A DNA stretch of 15,108 bases from Bacteroidota bacterium (GTDB lineage: Bacteria; Bacteroidota; Bacteroidia; Flavobacteriales_F; PHOS-HE28): positions 1 to 15,108 of the forward strand of contig JAEZCB010000022.1 of assembly GCA_023412755.1 (NCBI GenBank). Direction: 5' to 3'. The notes under the pieces were generated by a model. That model saw only the letters and a program-made list of their open reading frames with translations, searched no databases and was not told the origin of the DNA. The translations under genes and the position numbers were made by a program. Positions 1 through 8,600 of this stretch are shown here, piece by piece. Each line of letters begins with the position of its first letter. Within the stretch, counting starts at the first letter, position 1.

Positions 1-1002
1 GGCATACCCCATGTACTGGTCTCATGGGGCGGATTCATGGGTGCCACCTCCGCGATGAACCTGGAAGGCCTTACCGTTACCATCAACGCTTCCCGGTCCG
101 AACCACCCATGGGGGCGCGCACCCCGATCTCGCTGCTCGCAAGGACCATTGTGCAGTATGCGGCCACACTGGAAGAAGCGGTCGCTCTCGCCGGGGCGTA
201 CGATGTCTTCGTATCTGAGAGCATCCTGGTGGCCACCGCGCGCGATGGGAAGGCGATCATCATTGAAAAGACACCGTCCGGAATGGCCGTGCACGATGAG
301 GATTCCGATCTGGTGGTATGCTCCAATCATTTCCAAAGCAGCACCTTCGCGGATGACCCGGCGAACGTTGCGAACAAAAAAGAAAGTGATTCCATGGCCC
401 GGTACGAGCGGATGCGGCATCTGGTGGATAGCGTCGGCAGGATCGATGCGAACATGGCCGCACTGATACTTCGTGATCGCAAAGGCCCCGGTGGCAAGTG
501 GATCGGAAACGGCAATCCCATGGCCATCAATCAACTCATCGCCCATCATGCGGTGATCTTCCAACCTCATGAACGCCGGTTATGGATCTCTTCAGCGCCT
601 TACCAATGCGGCGAATTCATCCACTATGATCTACGCGAGGTCTTTGGCGGGAAAGTGGCCGGGGCATTGCATGACACCACCCGGACGATCGCGGCGGATC
701 CATTCATTTTAAGCGAAGAATTCCAACACTACCAGAACTGGAGTGCATTGCGGACCAAGTATGCCGCAGCTGTGGCCAGCGGTAAAATGGAAGACCTATC
801 ACCGGAACAAGAATCCGCATTCATCAACGCCAATCCGGACAGTTACATAACCTATCAACTACTTGGTGACGTGCACCGATTGAAAGGGGATCTTACCAAG
901 GCAGGCACGTACTATGAGCATGCTCTACAACTGGAAGTATCTAGCCTGAAGGAACAGCACATCATTAAGACGCGGCTGGCCGAGTGCCGCAAAGGATCAT
1001 GA
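1..1002 (+). CDS. C45-family autoproteolytic acyltransferase/hydrolase, 5'-truncated
   Basis: The frame is open from base 1, so the gene begins before the window and 333 codons remain. ATG at 37 is an internal Met, not the start. The segment from about base 19 (VSWGGFMG, then MNLEGLTVTINA) and the following ARTPISLLAR stretch match the core of acyl-CoA:6-aminopenicillanate acyltransferase-like (peptidase C45) Ntn hydrolases. Members self-cleave before an N-terminal Cys nucleophile, which here would lie upstream and cannot be checked. The C-terminal part (about bases 835-990) reads as one TPR-like helical pair (ITYQLLGDVHRLKGD, then a YYEHAL helix). Such genes recur in Bacteroidota flexirubin/aryl polyene clusters, where an acyl transfer or ester-forming role is plausible but, as far as I know, unproven. 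The stop overlaps the next gene's start as ATGA (999-1002), indicating one operon. Family assignment is fairly sure; substrate is unknown. Confidence 0.8.
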   Translation, partial: GIPHVLVSWGGFMGATSAMNLEGLTVTINASRSEPPMGARTPISLLARTIVQYAATLEEAVALAGAYDVFVSESILVATARDGKAIIIEKTPSGMAVHDEDSDLVVCSNHFQSSTFADDPANVANKKESDSMARYERMRHLVDSVGRIDANMAALILRDRKGPGGKWIGNGNPMAINQLIAHHAVIFQPHERRLWISSAPYQCGEFIHYDLREVFGGKVAGALHDTTRTIAADPFILSEEFQHYQNWSALRTKYAAAVASGKMEDLSPEQESAFINANPDSYITYQLLGDVHRLKGDLTKAGTYYEHALQLEVSSLKEQHIIKTRLAECRKGS

Positions 1003-2258
1003 CCAGCGCCCGGCCAGTAAAGATCACCGATGCACATGTGATCCGCATGCGCGAGCATGTGGCTTACCTTCTTGAACGCTCGCCATACTACAAGGAAAGG
1101 CTTCGCAACGCGGGCGTCGGACCGGGTGATATTCGCTCGTATAATGACATAATAAAGCTGCCTGCCACCACAAAGGATGACCTGGCCCGGCAGCCGGAAC
1201 GCTTCCTCTGCGTACCACCGGAGCATGTGGTTGAGCATGTCACCACCTCCGGTTCCCTGGGCGATCCCGTGCCCTTCATGCTTACGGAAAAGGATCTTCA
1301 GCGCCTGGCACGGAATGAACAGCTTTCACTTACTACGGCGGGTGTGACAGGCAGGGATGTGGTGCAGATCACCACCACACTGGACAAGTACTTCATGGCC
1401 GGGATCGCATACTGGCTGGGTGCGCGCGCGATCGGAGCCGGAATAGTACGCAGTGGCCCCGGCGATCCGCAGGCCCAATGGCGTACCGCGGCGCGTTGTG
1501 GTACCACTGTGCTTATAGCCACACCCGGCTTTCTCCTGCGCATGCTCACGGCCGCTGGTGGTGATATTCCTGCATCGGTGCGAAAAGTGATCTGCATTGG
1601 CGAGCCGATCGCCACATCGTTGGGTGTGCCCGATCGCCAGGCCCAACGCATCCTTGAACTTTGTGATCTGCAGCTGCATGGCACGTATGCCAGCACCGAA
1701 ATGGCCACTGCTTTTACCGAACCCCTTCCTTTCCAAGGTCATCTGGTACCGCATGAGCTCGTCTTCGTGGAACTGCTGAATGAAGATGGCCTCCCCGTGG
1801 CGGAGGGTGAGCCTGGTGAAGTGGTGGCGACACCGTGGAGTGTGGAAGGCATGCCATTGCTGCGGTTCAAGACCGGTGATGTATGCACCATGCGGAAGGA
1901 GATCGATGAACAGGGCCAACTGCGCGAATACCTTGGACCGGTGATCGGAAGAAAGGCCCAGCGGATGAAGGTGAATGGCACCACACTTTACCCCCAACAG
2001 ATCATGAATGCACTGAATGGGGAACCAGCCATACGTGCTTACACGGTGATCCGTGAAAGGGATGAGAACGGGTTGGATAAGGTCCGCATAGCATTGAACA
2101 CCCATGATCACGATCTTTCGGGCCTGAAAGAGCGGCTTCAGGGTCAGCTCAGGATCGCCATTCCCATAGACCGAATGGAAATGACCGACCTGATGACGAT
2201 GATCAACATACCTGGCGAAAGAAAACCAAGACGATTCATAGACCTTACGAGACCATGA
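999..2258 (+). CDS. PaaK-like AMP-forming acyl/aryl ligase (phenylacetate-CoA ligase family)
   Basis: The protein has 419 residues, near the usual PaaK size. Adenylate-forming motifs are in order: TTSGSLGDP (residues 82-90, nucleotide-binding loop), GTYASTEM (228-235), RFKTGD (289-294, ATP ribose-binding Asp), GRKAQRMKVNG with TTLYPQQI (start of the C-terminal subdomain), and a terminal GERKPRRFIDL whose Lys fits the PaaK catalytic lysine region. The expected reaction is ATP-dependent activation of a carboxylic acid as acyl-AMP, then transfer to CoA or a carrier-protein thiol. In this cluster the likeliest acid is coumarate/cinnamate from the ammonia-lyase, but a fatty acyl substrate is possible. 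I chose ATG 999 because it overlaps the previous stop as ATGA; an in-frame GTG at 984 would add five residues. AAAGGA at 991-996 sits only two bases before the ATG. Family sure, substrate inferred. Confidence 0.85.
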   Translation: MTSARPVKITDAHVIRMREHVAYLLERSPYYKERLRNAGVGPGDIRSYNDIIKLPATTKDDLARQPERFLCVPPEHVVEHVTTSGSLGDPVPFMLTEKDLQRLARNEQLSLTTAGVTGRDVVQITTTLDKYFMAGIAYWLGARAIGAGIVRSGPGDPQAQWRTAARCGTTVLIATPGFLLRMLTAAGGDIPASVRKVICIGEPIATSLGVPDRQAQRILELCDLQLHGTYASTEMATAFTEPLPFQGHLVPHELVFVELLNEDGLPVAEGEPGEVVATPWSVEGMPLLRFKTGDVCTMRKEIDEQGQLREYLGPVIGRKAQRMKVNGTTLYPQQIMNALNGEPAIRAYTVIRERDENGLDKVRIALNTHDHDLSGLKERLQGQLRIAIPIDRMEMTDLMTMINIPGERKPRRFIDLTRP

Positions 2259-2881
2259 GCAAGCTGAATCTCCTATTCTCACTCGCTGTGTTCCTCACTA
2301 TTCCGTGCATCCTGAACGGGCAGACCATGGCGGATGCACTATACAACGGCACGCAGGTCACTTGGGTGGGGCTTGATTTTTCAAATGCGAAATTCGTTCC
2401 GGCGGTAGAGTTCACGGAGGTGGATGCCGATCCGCAACTCGCGATCCTCAAATGGAACAACCTGCTTGAACAGGAACCTGAAAAGTTCAACCTCTGCAAG
2501 GCACTGGAAAGCACGCGGTGCTCCACCAACACCTCCTTCATGAGAAAGGTACATGAAGGCTTGACCTCGGAAGAGTTGCTGGGCCGTGAGTCATACTCGT
2601 TGGACAAGGCCGAGATCCCGGGCATGGTGAAGGATTACGATACCAAAGGCGAAGGAGTGGGAGTGGTCTTCATCGTGAGCAGCTTCGACAAGACCCAGAA
2701 CATGGCGGAATACTGGGTCACCTTCTTCAACATGGAGACAAAGGAGATCCTGCATACACAACGGTTAGCGGCCAAGCCTTCTGGTTTTGGCATGCGCAAT
2801 TATTGGGCTGGCAGCGTGTACCAGGCGCTGAAGACCATCCAAAAGAACCACCTCAATACCTGGCGAACGCAATTCCGCTGA
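2255..2881 (+). CDS. Secreted protein of unknown function
   Basis: I do not recognise a named family in these 208 residues. The N-terminus is a Sec-type signal peptide: Lys3, then a hydrophobic run from about residue 6 to 20, with probable cleavage near Gly22-Gln23, a common Bacteroidota pattern. Cys18 is not in a good lipobox, so a lipoprotein is unlikely. The mature part is about 185 residues with no further membrane segment. It has two cysteines eight residues apart (Cys81, Cys89) that could form a disulfide, and alternating hydrophobic/charged strands (VGVVFIVSSFD, AEYWVTFFNM) suggesting a beta-rich fold. The ATG overlaps the ligase stop as ATGA (2255-2258) and the stop lies 8 bases before the halogenase-like gene, so it is co-expressed with the cluster. 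A periplasmic role in product assembly or transport is only a guess from context. Confidence 0.85.
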   Translation: MSKLNLLFSLAVFLTIPCILNGQTMADALYNGTQVTWVGLDFSNAKFVPAVEFTEVDADPQLAILKWNNLLEQEPEKFNLCKALESTRCSTNTSFMRKVHEGLTSEELLGRESYSLDKAEIPGMVKDYDTKGEGVGVVFIVSSFDKTQNMAEYWVTFFNMETKEILHTQRLAAKPSGFGMRNYWAGSVYQALKTIQKNHLNTWRTQFR

Positions 2882-2889
2882 AGCAGATA

Positions 2890-4155
2890 ATGCATCATTC
2901 TGATGTACTGATCATAGGCGCCGGCCCTTCCGGCACAGTAGCCGCCGCATGGCTTGCACAGAAGGGGCATAACGTAACGGTGCTGGAACGTGCCCATTTC
3001 CCCCGGTTCGTGATCGGCGAAAGCCTGCTTCCCTTGAGCATGGGCCATTGGGAGGAGACCGGAATGCTCCCTGCGCTGATGCAACAGGGCTACGCGGTGA
3101 AACGCGGTGCACGGTTCCACAAGCATGGCCGTGTTTTCGACCTTGCCTTCAATGAAGGTTCGACCAAAGGCTGGGACTGGACCTGGCAGGTGCCTCGGTC
3201 ACACTTCGATCATGTGCTTGCAAAAGCCGCTGAAGCCAAAGGCGCCAACATTCGTTTCGGGCAGCCGGTGGTATCCATCGATCTTAAGCATGAAGATGGT
3301 GTCAAGGTCACCACCCAGGATGACGAGGGCCAGCATGATCACAAGGCGTCTTTCCTAATTGACAGCAGCGGATATGGAGGCACGTTGGTGAAGTTGCTTG
3401 GGCTCCAGGATCACCGGGCTGGCAATGGGCGAATGGCCCTTTTCACCCATGTGGCGGAGACCGATGAAGAGCGCGCAACACATCCGGATCCTCTGCTGAT
3501 CAGCTTCGAGGTGCTAGAACGGGAACTATGGTTCTGGAGCATTCCATTCTCCAATAATGTGACCTCCATTGGTTTTGTCGGAAACAAGGAAAACTTTCTG
3601 TTGACCGAACCGCAAGGCCCTGCTGGTACCATGCAACGGATGTTGGAGAGGTCGAAGATCTTCCGCGACCGCTACCATGGAAAGACACCCTTGTTCCAGC
3701 CACAAGTGATCGAGGAGTACACACATTACAATGACTCGCTCGTTGGCGATCGCTACGTGCTTTCTGGAAACTGTGCGGGCTTCCTGGATCCCGTGTTCTC
3801 CAGTGGTGTTGCCTTCGCTACCGAAAGCGGTTTGCGCGCGGCCAAACTTCTGGACCGTCAATTGAACGGCGAGCACATCGATTGGAAGCAGGAATACGAG
3901 GCCCACATCCGCGCAGGGGCCGATGTGTTCCGCTCCTACATCGAGGATTGGTATAGTGGTGATCTGCAGGATGTGTTCTTCGCCGATACGATCGAAGCTT
4001 CACATAAACAAAGGATCGTTTCCGTATTGGCGGGGTATGCCTGGGATACAAGCAATCCGTATGTCACCAGGCATCAGCGCGCGGTGAAGGCATTGGCCCA
4101 AACCATTCGCATGAGTGGGCAACCTCAGCCTTTGACGATCCGATCCAGCAAGTAA
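2890..4155 (+). CDS. Flavin-dependent halogenase-like FAD oxidoreductase
   Basis: The protein has 421 residues. An N-terminal Rossmann motif GAGPSG (10-15) binds FAD. GESLLP (43-48) matches the halogenase GES-x-x-P segment. Lys71, in AVKRGARF, falls where flavin-dependent halogenases carry the catalytic lysine. WFWSIP (214-219) fits the WxWxIP halogenase signature. FLDPVFSSGV near residues 297-306 is the second flavin-binding segment of the family. With these intact, chlorination or bromination of an aromatic ring is plausible; a reduced-flavin supplier would be needed from elsewhere. Halogenated flexirubins and brominated xanthomonadins are known, so the ring of the aryl polyene is the natural candidate substrate. 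I chose ATG 2890 rather than 2803 because it begins directly at the Rossmann strand and avoids an 87-base overlap; it follows the previous stop by 8 bases. Related geranylgeranyl-reductase-type oxidoreductases are the alternative. Confidence 0.82.
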   Translation: MHHSDVLIIGAGPSGTVAAAWLAQKGHNVTVLERAHFPRFVIGESLLPLSMGHWEETGMLPALMQQGYAVKRGARFHKHGRVFDLAFNEGSTKGWDWTWQVPRSHFDHVLAKAAEAKGANIRFGQPVVSIDLKHEDGVKVTTQDDEGQHDHKASFLIDSSGYGGTLVKLLGLQDHRAGNGRMALFTHVAETDEERATHPDPLLISFEVLERELWFWSIPFSNNVTSIGFVGNKENFLLTEPQGPAGTMQRMLERSKIFRDRYHGKTPLFQPQVIEEYTHYNDSLVGDRYVLSGNCAGFLDPVFSSGVAFATESGLRAAKLLDRQLNGEHIDWKQEYEAHIRAGADVFRSYIEDWYSGDLQDVFFADTIEASHKQRIVSVLAGYAWDTSNPYVTRHQRAVKALAQTIRMSGQPQPLTIRSSK

Positions 4156-5639
4156 CGCTTGCCTACCAGCTCGGAACAGGTGGTGACCGCGCCGACGGTG
4201 ACACCGAGCAAGCCGTGAAGATTGAGGTTCTGCCCTGTTAGCAGGAGGTTCGGCACCTTGGTACGCGGAGATATGAATGTTCGGATCGGATCGCGGCTTT
4301 CCTTGCGGATGCCATACATGGAACCGCCCGGAGCGCCGATGTAATCGCGAAAGGTCAATGGTGTGCTGCTGTTGATGGAACGCACACCAGCGGAAAGACC
4401 CGGGAACCTTCTTTCCAACAACGCAAGCAACTGCTGCTCCTTCTCCTTCTTGAAACGCTCGTACCCCTCGCCCCTCGCCCCTGGTTCGGCCACGGTGTTC
4501 CCAGTATCCAACCATGGTGCGAAGACCTCGCAGGGCATGTAGGTCATCACCGTGATGGCCTCGGCGCTGCCTTGCATGCGTGAGGTGAGCGGAGTGGAAA
4601 GCATATATGCCGAAGGCCATGCATCGCCCGCCCTGTCAACTGCATCCCAAACATCGTCCACTTCGAAGTGGTAGATGTTGTGGTCCAGATAGGGGAACGA
4701 ATCCGGCTTCATCACCAGATGCATGGTGAAGGATGCCACCGTATTCTCCAGCGCATTGATGCGGGAACGGTACGCGGGACGCACGTGGCTCGGTCCGATC
4801 ATCTCCAGCAAAGTTGAAGGATGCAGATTGGCGATACACCATTTGCAGGAGAACCGGTCGCCATCGCTGGTGAGCACCGCGTTCACCCCTTTGTCGCCGA
4901 TATCCAGGCCGGTCACCCGTTTGCGTGTGATGATCGTACCCCCTTCCTTCCGCACGTTGGAAGCGAGGTATTTGGCGATCTGGGAGCCGCCATCCACGCA
5001 GCGCCAAGAGCTTTCTATGTATGTGTTAACCACCAGCGCATGCACATAGAATGGTGAACCATGATCGCCGGCATAGAGCGCATTGTTGCCGCCGAGCACA
5101 TTCCGCAGCGTCGCATCCTTGGTAAGCGAGGCGATCACCTCTTTCGCGTTCCAATGAAGGCTCTCATTCATCCACTCATTGTCCTCACTGTATCGCAGGG
5201 TATAGAGAGGAAAGCCCTGGCATACCTTCTGGATCAGTTCGCAATACCTGGCAATGGCCTGTCCTTCCTTGGGAAAGAACTCGCTCAATCGATCTATGAA
5301 ACGATCGTATTCCTGCGCATATGGATACTGGTTCGGATCTCCGGGAAGCTCGATCCGGTCGAAACCATCCATGTCCATGCGGTGCAGTTTCAGCCTCTCC
5401 ATGATGCCGAAATAGGAGAAGTAACGGTGCAGGTTCTGTCCTGGCGCCAGGCCGCCTATGTAGTGTACGCCGGTATCGAAGATGGTTTTGTCCCGGCTGA
5501 ACACCTGCAGGCTTCCACCGATCTGGTGGTTCTTCTCCAACACACACACCTTGTACCCTTCCCGGGCCAGGATCAGCGCACACTCCAGCCCACCAAGTCC
5601 GGACCCGATCACCACCACATCGAAATCACGATCGCTCAT
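4125..5639 (-). CDS. Phytoene desaturase / retinol saturase-like FAD oxidoreductase
   Basis: The protein has 504 residues, the usual CrtI/RetSat length. The N-terminus shows the dinucleotide-binding fold GSGLGG (12-17) with an acidic residue, Glu35, ending the second strand (VCVLEKN), followed by IGGSLQVF as in CrtI-type enzymes. The C-terminus has the second FAD segment (LLLTGQNLNLHGLLG and VTVGAVTTCSELVG), closer to all-trans-retinol 13,14-reductase than to the GAxTHPG ending of carotenoid desaturases. Enzymes of this superfamily desaturate, saturate or isomerise long polyenes. No carotenoid genes are nearby, so an action on the aryl polyene chain (isomerisation or adjusting saturation) is a reasonable inference. 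Its ATG overlaps the stop of the upstream exporter fusion (ATGA on the minus strand, 5636-5639). Its last 31 bases overlap the end of the convergent halogenase-like gene. Confidence 0.85.
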   Translation of the reverse strand: MSDRDFDVVVIGSGLGGLECALILAREGYKVCVLEKNHQIGGSLQVFSRDKTIFDTGVHYIGGLAPGQNLHRYFSYFGIMERLKLHRMDMDGFDRIELPGDPNQYPYAQEYDRFIDRLSEFFPKEGQAIARYCELIQKVCQGFPLYTLRYSEDNEWMNESLHWNAKEVIASLTKDATLRNVLGGNNALYAGDHGSPFYVHALVVNTYIESSWRCVDGGSQIAKYLASNVRKEGGTIITRKRVTGLDIGDKGVNAVLTSDGDRFSCKWCIANLHPSTLLEMIGPSHVRPAYRSRINALENTVASFTMHLVMKPDSFPYLDHNIYHFEVDDVWDAVDRAGDAWPSAYMLSTPLTSRMQGSAEAITVMTYMPCEVFAPWLDTGNTVAEPGARGEGYERFKKEKEQQLLALLERRFPGLSAGVRSINSSTPLTFRDYIGAPGGSMYGIRKESRDPIRTFISPRTKVPNLLLTGQNLNLHGLLGVTVGAVTTCSELVGKRYLLDRIVKG

Positions 5640-8600
5640 GCCTGCTCCTTTGTGAGTACGGCCAGTTTATTCGAGTTCCGGTCATCCTTCATCACCCATT
5701 CCACTGAAAGTCCAGCCTGGCCGGCCATTTCCTCGAACCTTCTTCCGGAGATGAAATGCAGACCATCCTTCGCTTTGTTGAAGCCGAAGCCGGTGGAAAA
5801 TCTTTCGCCGCGCACAGTTCGTTGATGTCCATCGTCCATCCCGGAAAATCCGTCCCGCACAAAGATGGCTCCTCCTGGTTTCAGCCCTTCCGAACATGCC
5901 CGCAGGGTACGTTGCTGAACCTCCTCCGGCAGGTAATGGAGAACATCCTTCAATATGTATGCATCGGCGTCTGGTGGAGTGTAATGCGCCAGATCGGACT
6001 GGATGAATTCGAGGCCGCGATCATTCCGTGAGATATGTTTCGCCATGGCCACTTTTTCCGCATCATGTTCCACCCCGGTGATCCATCGCCCTGGCGCCAT
6101 CCAATGCAGCAGGAATGCCACCATGCCGTGGCCGCTGCCCAGGTCCACCACGTCCGCATCATGCGCAATGTGCGCATGCAGATAGGCATGTACAGGCTCA
6201 TCCATACGCGCCTTTATACGTGTATGCCATTCCAGCATTGGCCCCTTGTAAGTGAAAGTGTGCACCAACCGCTGGTGATACCATGATGGTGTTTCCCGCT
6301 CATTGCGGATACGCGCGTATTCCTGCTTCATCAACCGGGAGAACCAGCGTGTTTTCTCCAGGATGCTGGTCCCGTTACCTTGATCGTCCATGTGTACCGG
6401 TGTCAATGTGCGCATGGTAAGTACGGCATCGTACACGATCATGTCCTTCTTCGGAATGGCCTGATGTGCTCCATGCAGCACCACCGGAAGCACGGGTACA
6501 TCCGTAGCCCAAGCAAGGTGGAACGCTCCCTTATGAAAGCGGCCCATGCTACCCTCCGCGGAACGGGTACCTTCCGGGAACACGATCACCGATAGACCTT
6601 CGGCAACCGCTTTCTTCACCTTCTGTTCGTTCACATCAAGGCCATCACCGGTGTAGAGATAGCCAGCAGACCGCACCACGGCTCCGAACAAGGGGCTGTT
6701 CCAAACCCAATGATTCACCATCATCACCGCACGATCGGTCACCATCAACATTAGCAGAATATCAATGAAGGAGGAATGATTGGCAACGATGATCGCGGGC
6801 CTGGTACGGACCTGTTCCGCAAAGCCTTGTATGTCCTTTTTCAGGTTGAACATGATGTGGATCAGGATCCAACAGAACCACCGGATGCCATGCCTGATGA
6901 TCTTGTGTGCGAAGCTGCGTGGCAAAGGCAGGATCCACAGCAGCCCCTGAAGGATCACAAGCAAAATGCAACCGAGCGCGAAGGTGCCATAGGCAATGGA
7001 TGAGATGAGCAACACCCGTAAGGTGATCGGTCGTTTTCCAGCTTCGGCCCTTGAGGTGATCAAGCTGTGGAACAGGGCTGGTTGCACCACCAATGCGATG
7101 GCGATCAACACCACCATGCCGGTAACGGCCAGTGTGGCGATGGAACGCAGCGCGGGATGCACCGCGAACAGCAGTACCCCCGTGCCGATGATGGTGGTAA
7201 TGGCAGATAGTACCACCGCATGGCGGAACGAACGGGCATGGTCCGCACCGGTACGGTACCTCGCCAGCATGCCTTCGGTGGTGAAGATGCAGTAGTCATC
7301 ACCAAGACCGAAGATGAAGGTGCATACTATGATGTTCACCAGATCGAATTGTATGCCGGTGAGGCCGCATATCCCCATGATCCAGACCCACCCCAGGGCC
7401 ATGGGAAGGAAGGTGAGCATCGCCAGTTCGATCCTGCCATAGGTGGTCAGCAGTACCACGAACACAATGAGCGAGGTGCGCCAGAGGATCCCTTGCAGAT
7501 CCTCCTGTACGATCTCCCCGATGCGAGCGCCGAGTATGCCTCGATGGAGGAGGTTGGCCGTATCAACACCGGCCATTTCGCGCTCCAGATCCTCCAAAGC
7601 CGCAGGTGGCAATGCCATCGCACCTGCAACGATCACCTCGCCTTCCAATTCCACTACCAAGCCCTGGACCCAACGTTCCAATTGCGGAGGAGGCGGAGCG
7701 GTATCTGGAGATCTTATCTGTAGCGTGAAAGGCGTGAACGCATCCCCACGGAATCCATTTCTGCGAGCCGCTTCTTCTATTCGCGTGATGAACGCTTCTC
7801 CGGATCCGCCTCCAAAAAGTTCCCGCCACAGATCCAAGCGTTCCGCGAGTTCAACTGTTGATGGACGCAGATCCGTGGGAAATACCATTTGCGACAGTTC
7901 CGGATCCTTGCCGCGCAACTGGTCCACCGAACGTTCCAGCCTCTGCCGGGCCTCCTCCTCCGTGGCACCATGTGCGGCGAGGAATACATTCACCGGCCTA
8001 CCCTCCTCCCCTTCGATCGCATCACGGACCATCTTGAGTTCGGGCGGTACATAGGCGAGTTGCTCGGGATCCTCGGAATAAGAGACCGCGTCAACGAATG
8101 GCAACAGAAATAAGGTGATCGCGACCACCACCCCCAGTTTCCATAACCATTTCCGGGGTTGTTCCAGTTGATCCGCATCGCCTGGCACCTCGGCAGGCAC
8201 GGATATCCTTCCCACGAAATGCGGCAATACAAAAAGCACAATGAAGACCGCGGCAAGAAGTGTGAACGCGGCTATGATGCCCAGATCGGCAATGACCTGA
8301 CTGCTGGCGAAGGAAAGGGCCCCGAATGCGAGGATCGTGGTGATATTGCCCAGAAGCATGGGAGACGCCACTTCTTTCAACGTGACGCTTACTTCTCCAC
8401 GGTGCCGGAGGTGAGTGAAGAAGTGGAAACAATAGTCCAGCGCGATACCGATCAGGGCCGCGCTCCCACCCAGGGCCAATGCCGAGATCACCGGCCGTAT
8501 CATGGCCATGATGCCCACTCCGATCACAAAACCGAGTATCGGCGGCACCAGGAACAACAAGGGTATGCGTACGCTGCGATAGCGCCAGATGAGAAGCCCG

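Noticed and set aside
991..996. Shine-Dalgarno AAAGGA before the PaaK-like ligase
   Set aside because: Only two bases from the ATG, and most genes here lack any such site; probably chance within the preceding coding sequence.
1326..2282. 318-residue open frame on the minus strand
   Set aside because: Fully antisense to the PaaK-like ligase, whose motifs are unambiguous; the reverse protein shows no domain pattern.
2803..2889. In-frame 5' extension of the halogenase-like gene
   Set aside because: Would overlap the secreted-protein gene by about 80 bases and add residues before the Rossmann strand that do not look like a family N-terminus.
4148..4162. Possible bidirectional terminator hairpin
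   Set aside because: Only five base pairs, no T-run on either strand, and it straddles the end of one gene and lies within the other.
5061..5825. 254-residue open frame on the plus strand
   Set aside because: Antisense to the desaturase-like gene and the end of the fusion gene, both of which have clear family motifs; no family signal of its own.
5636..6300. Separate methyltransferase gene
   Set aside because: The methyltransferase is in the same uninterrupted frame as the acyltransferase and exporter; no internal start with supporting context was evident.
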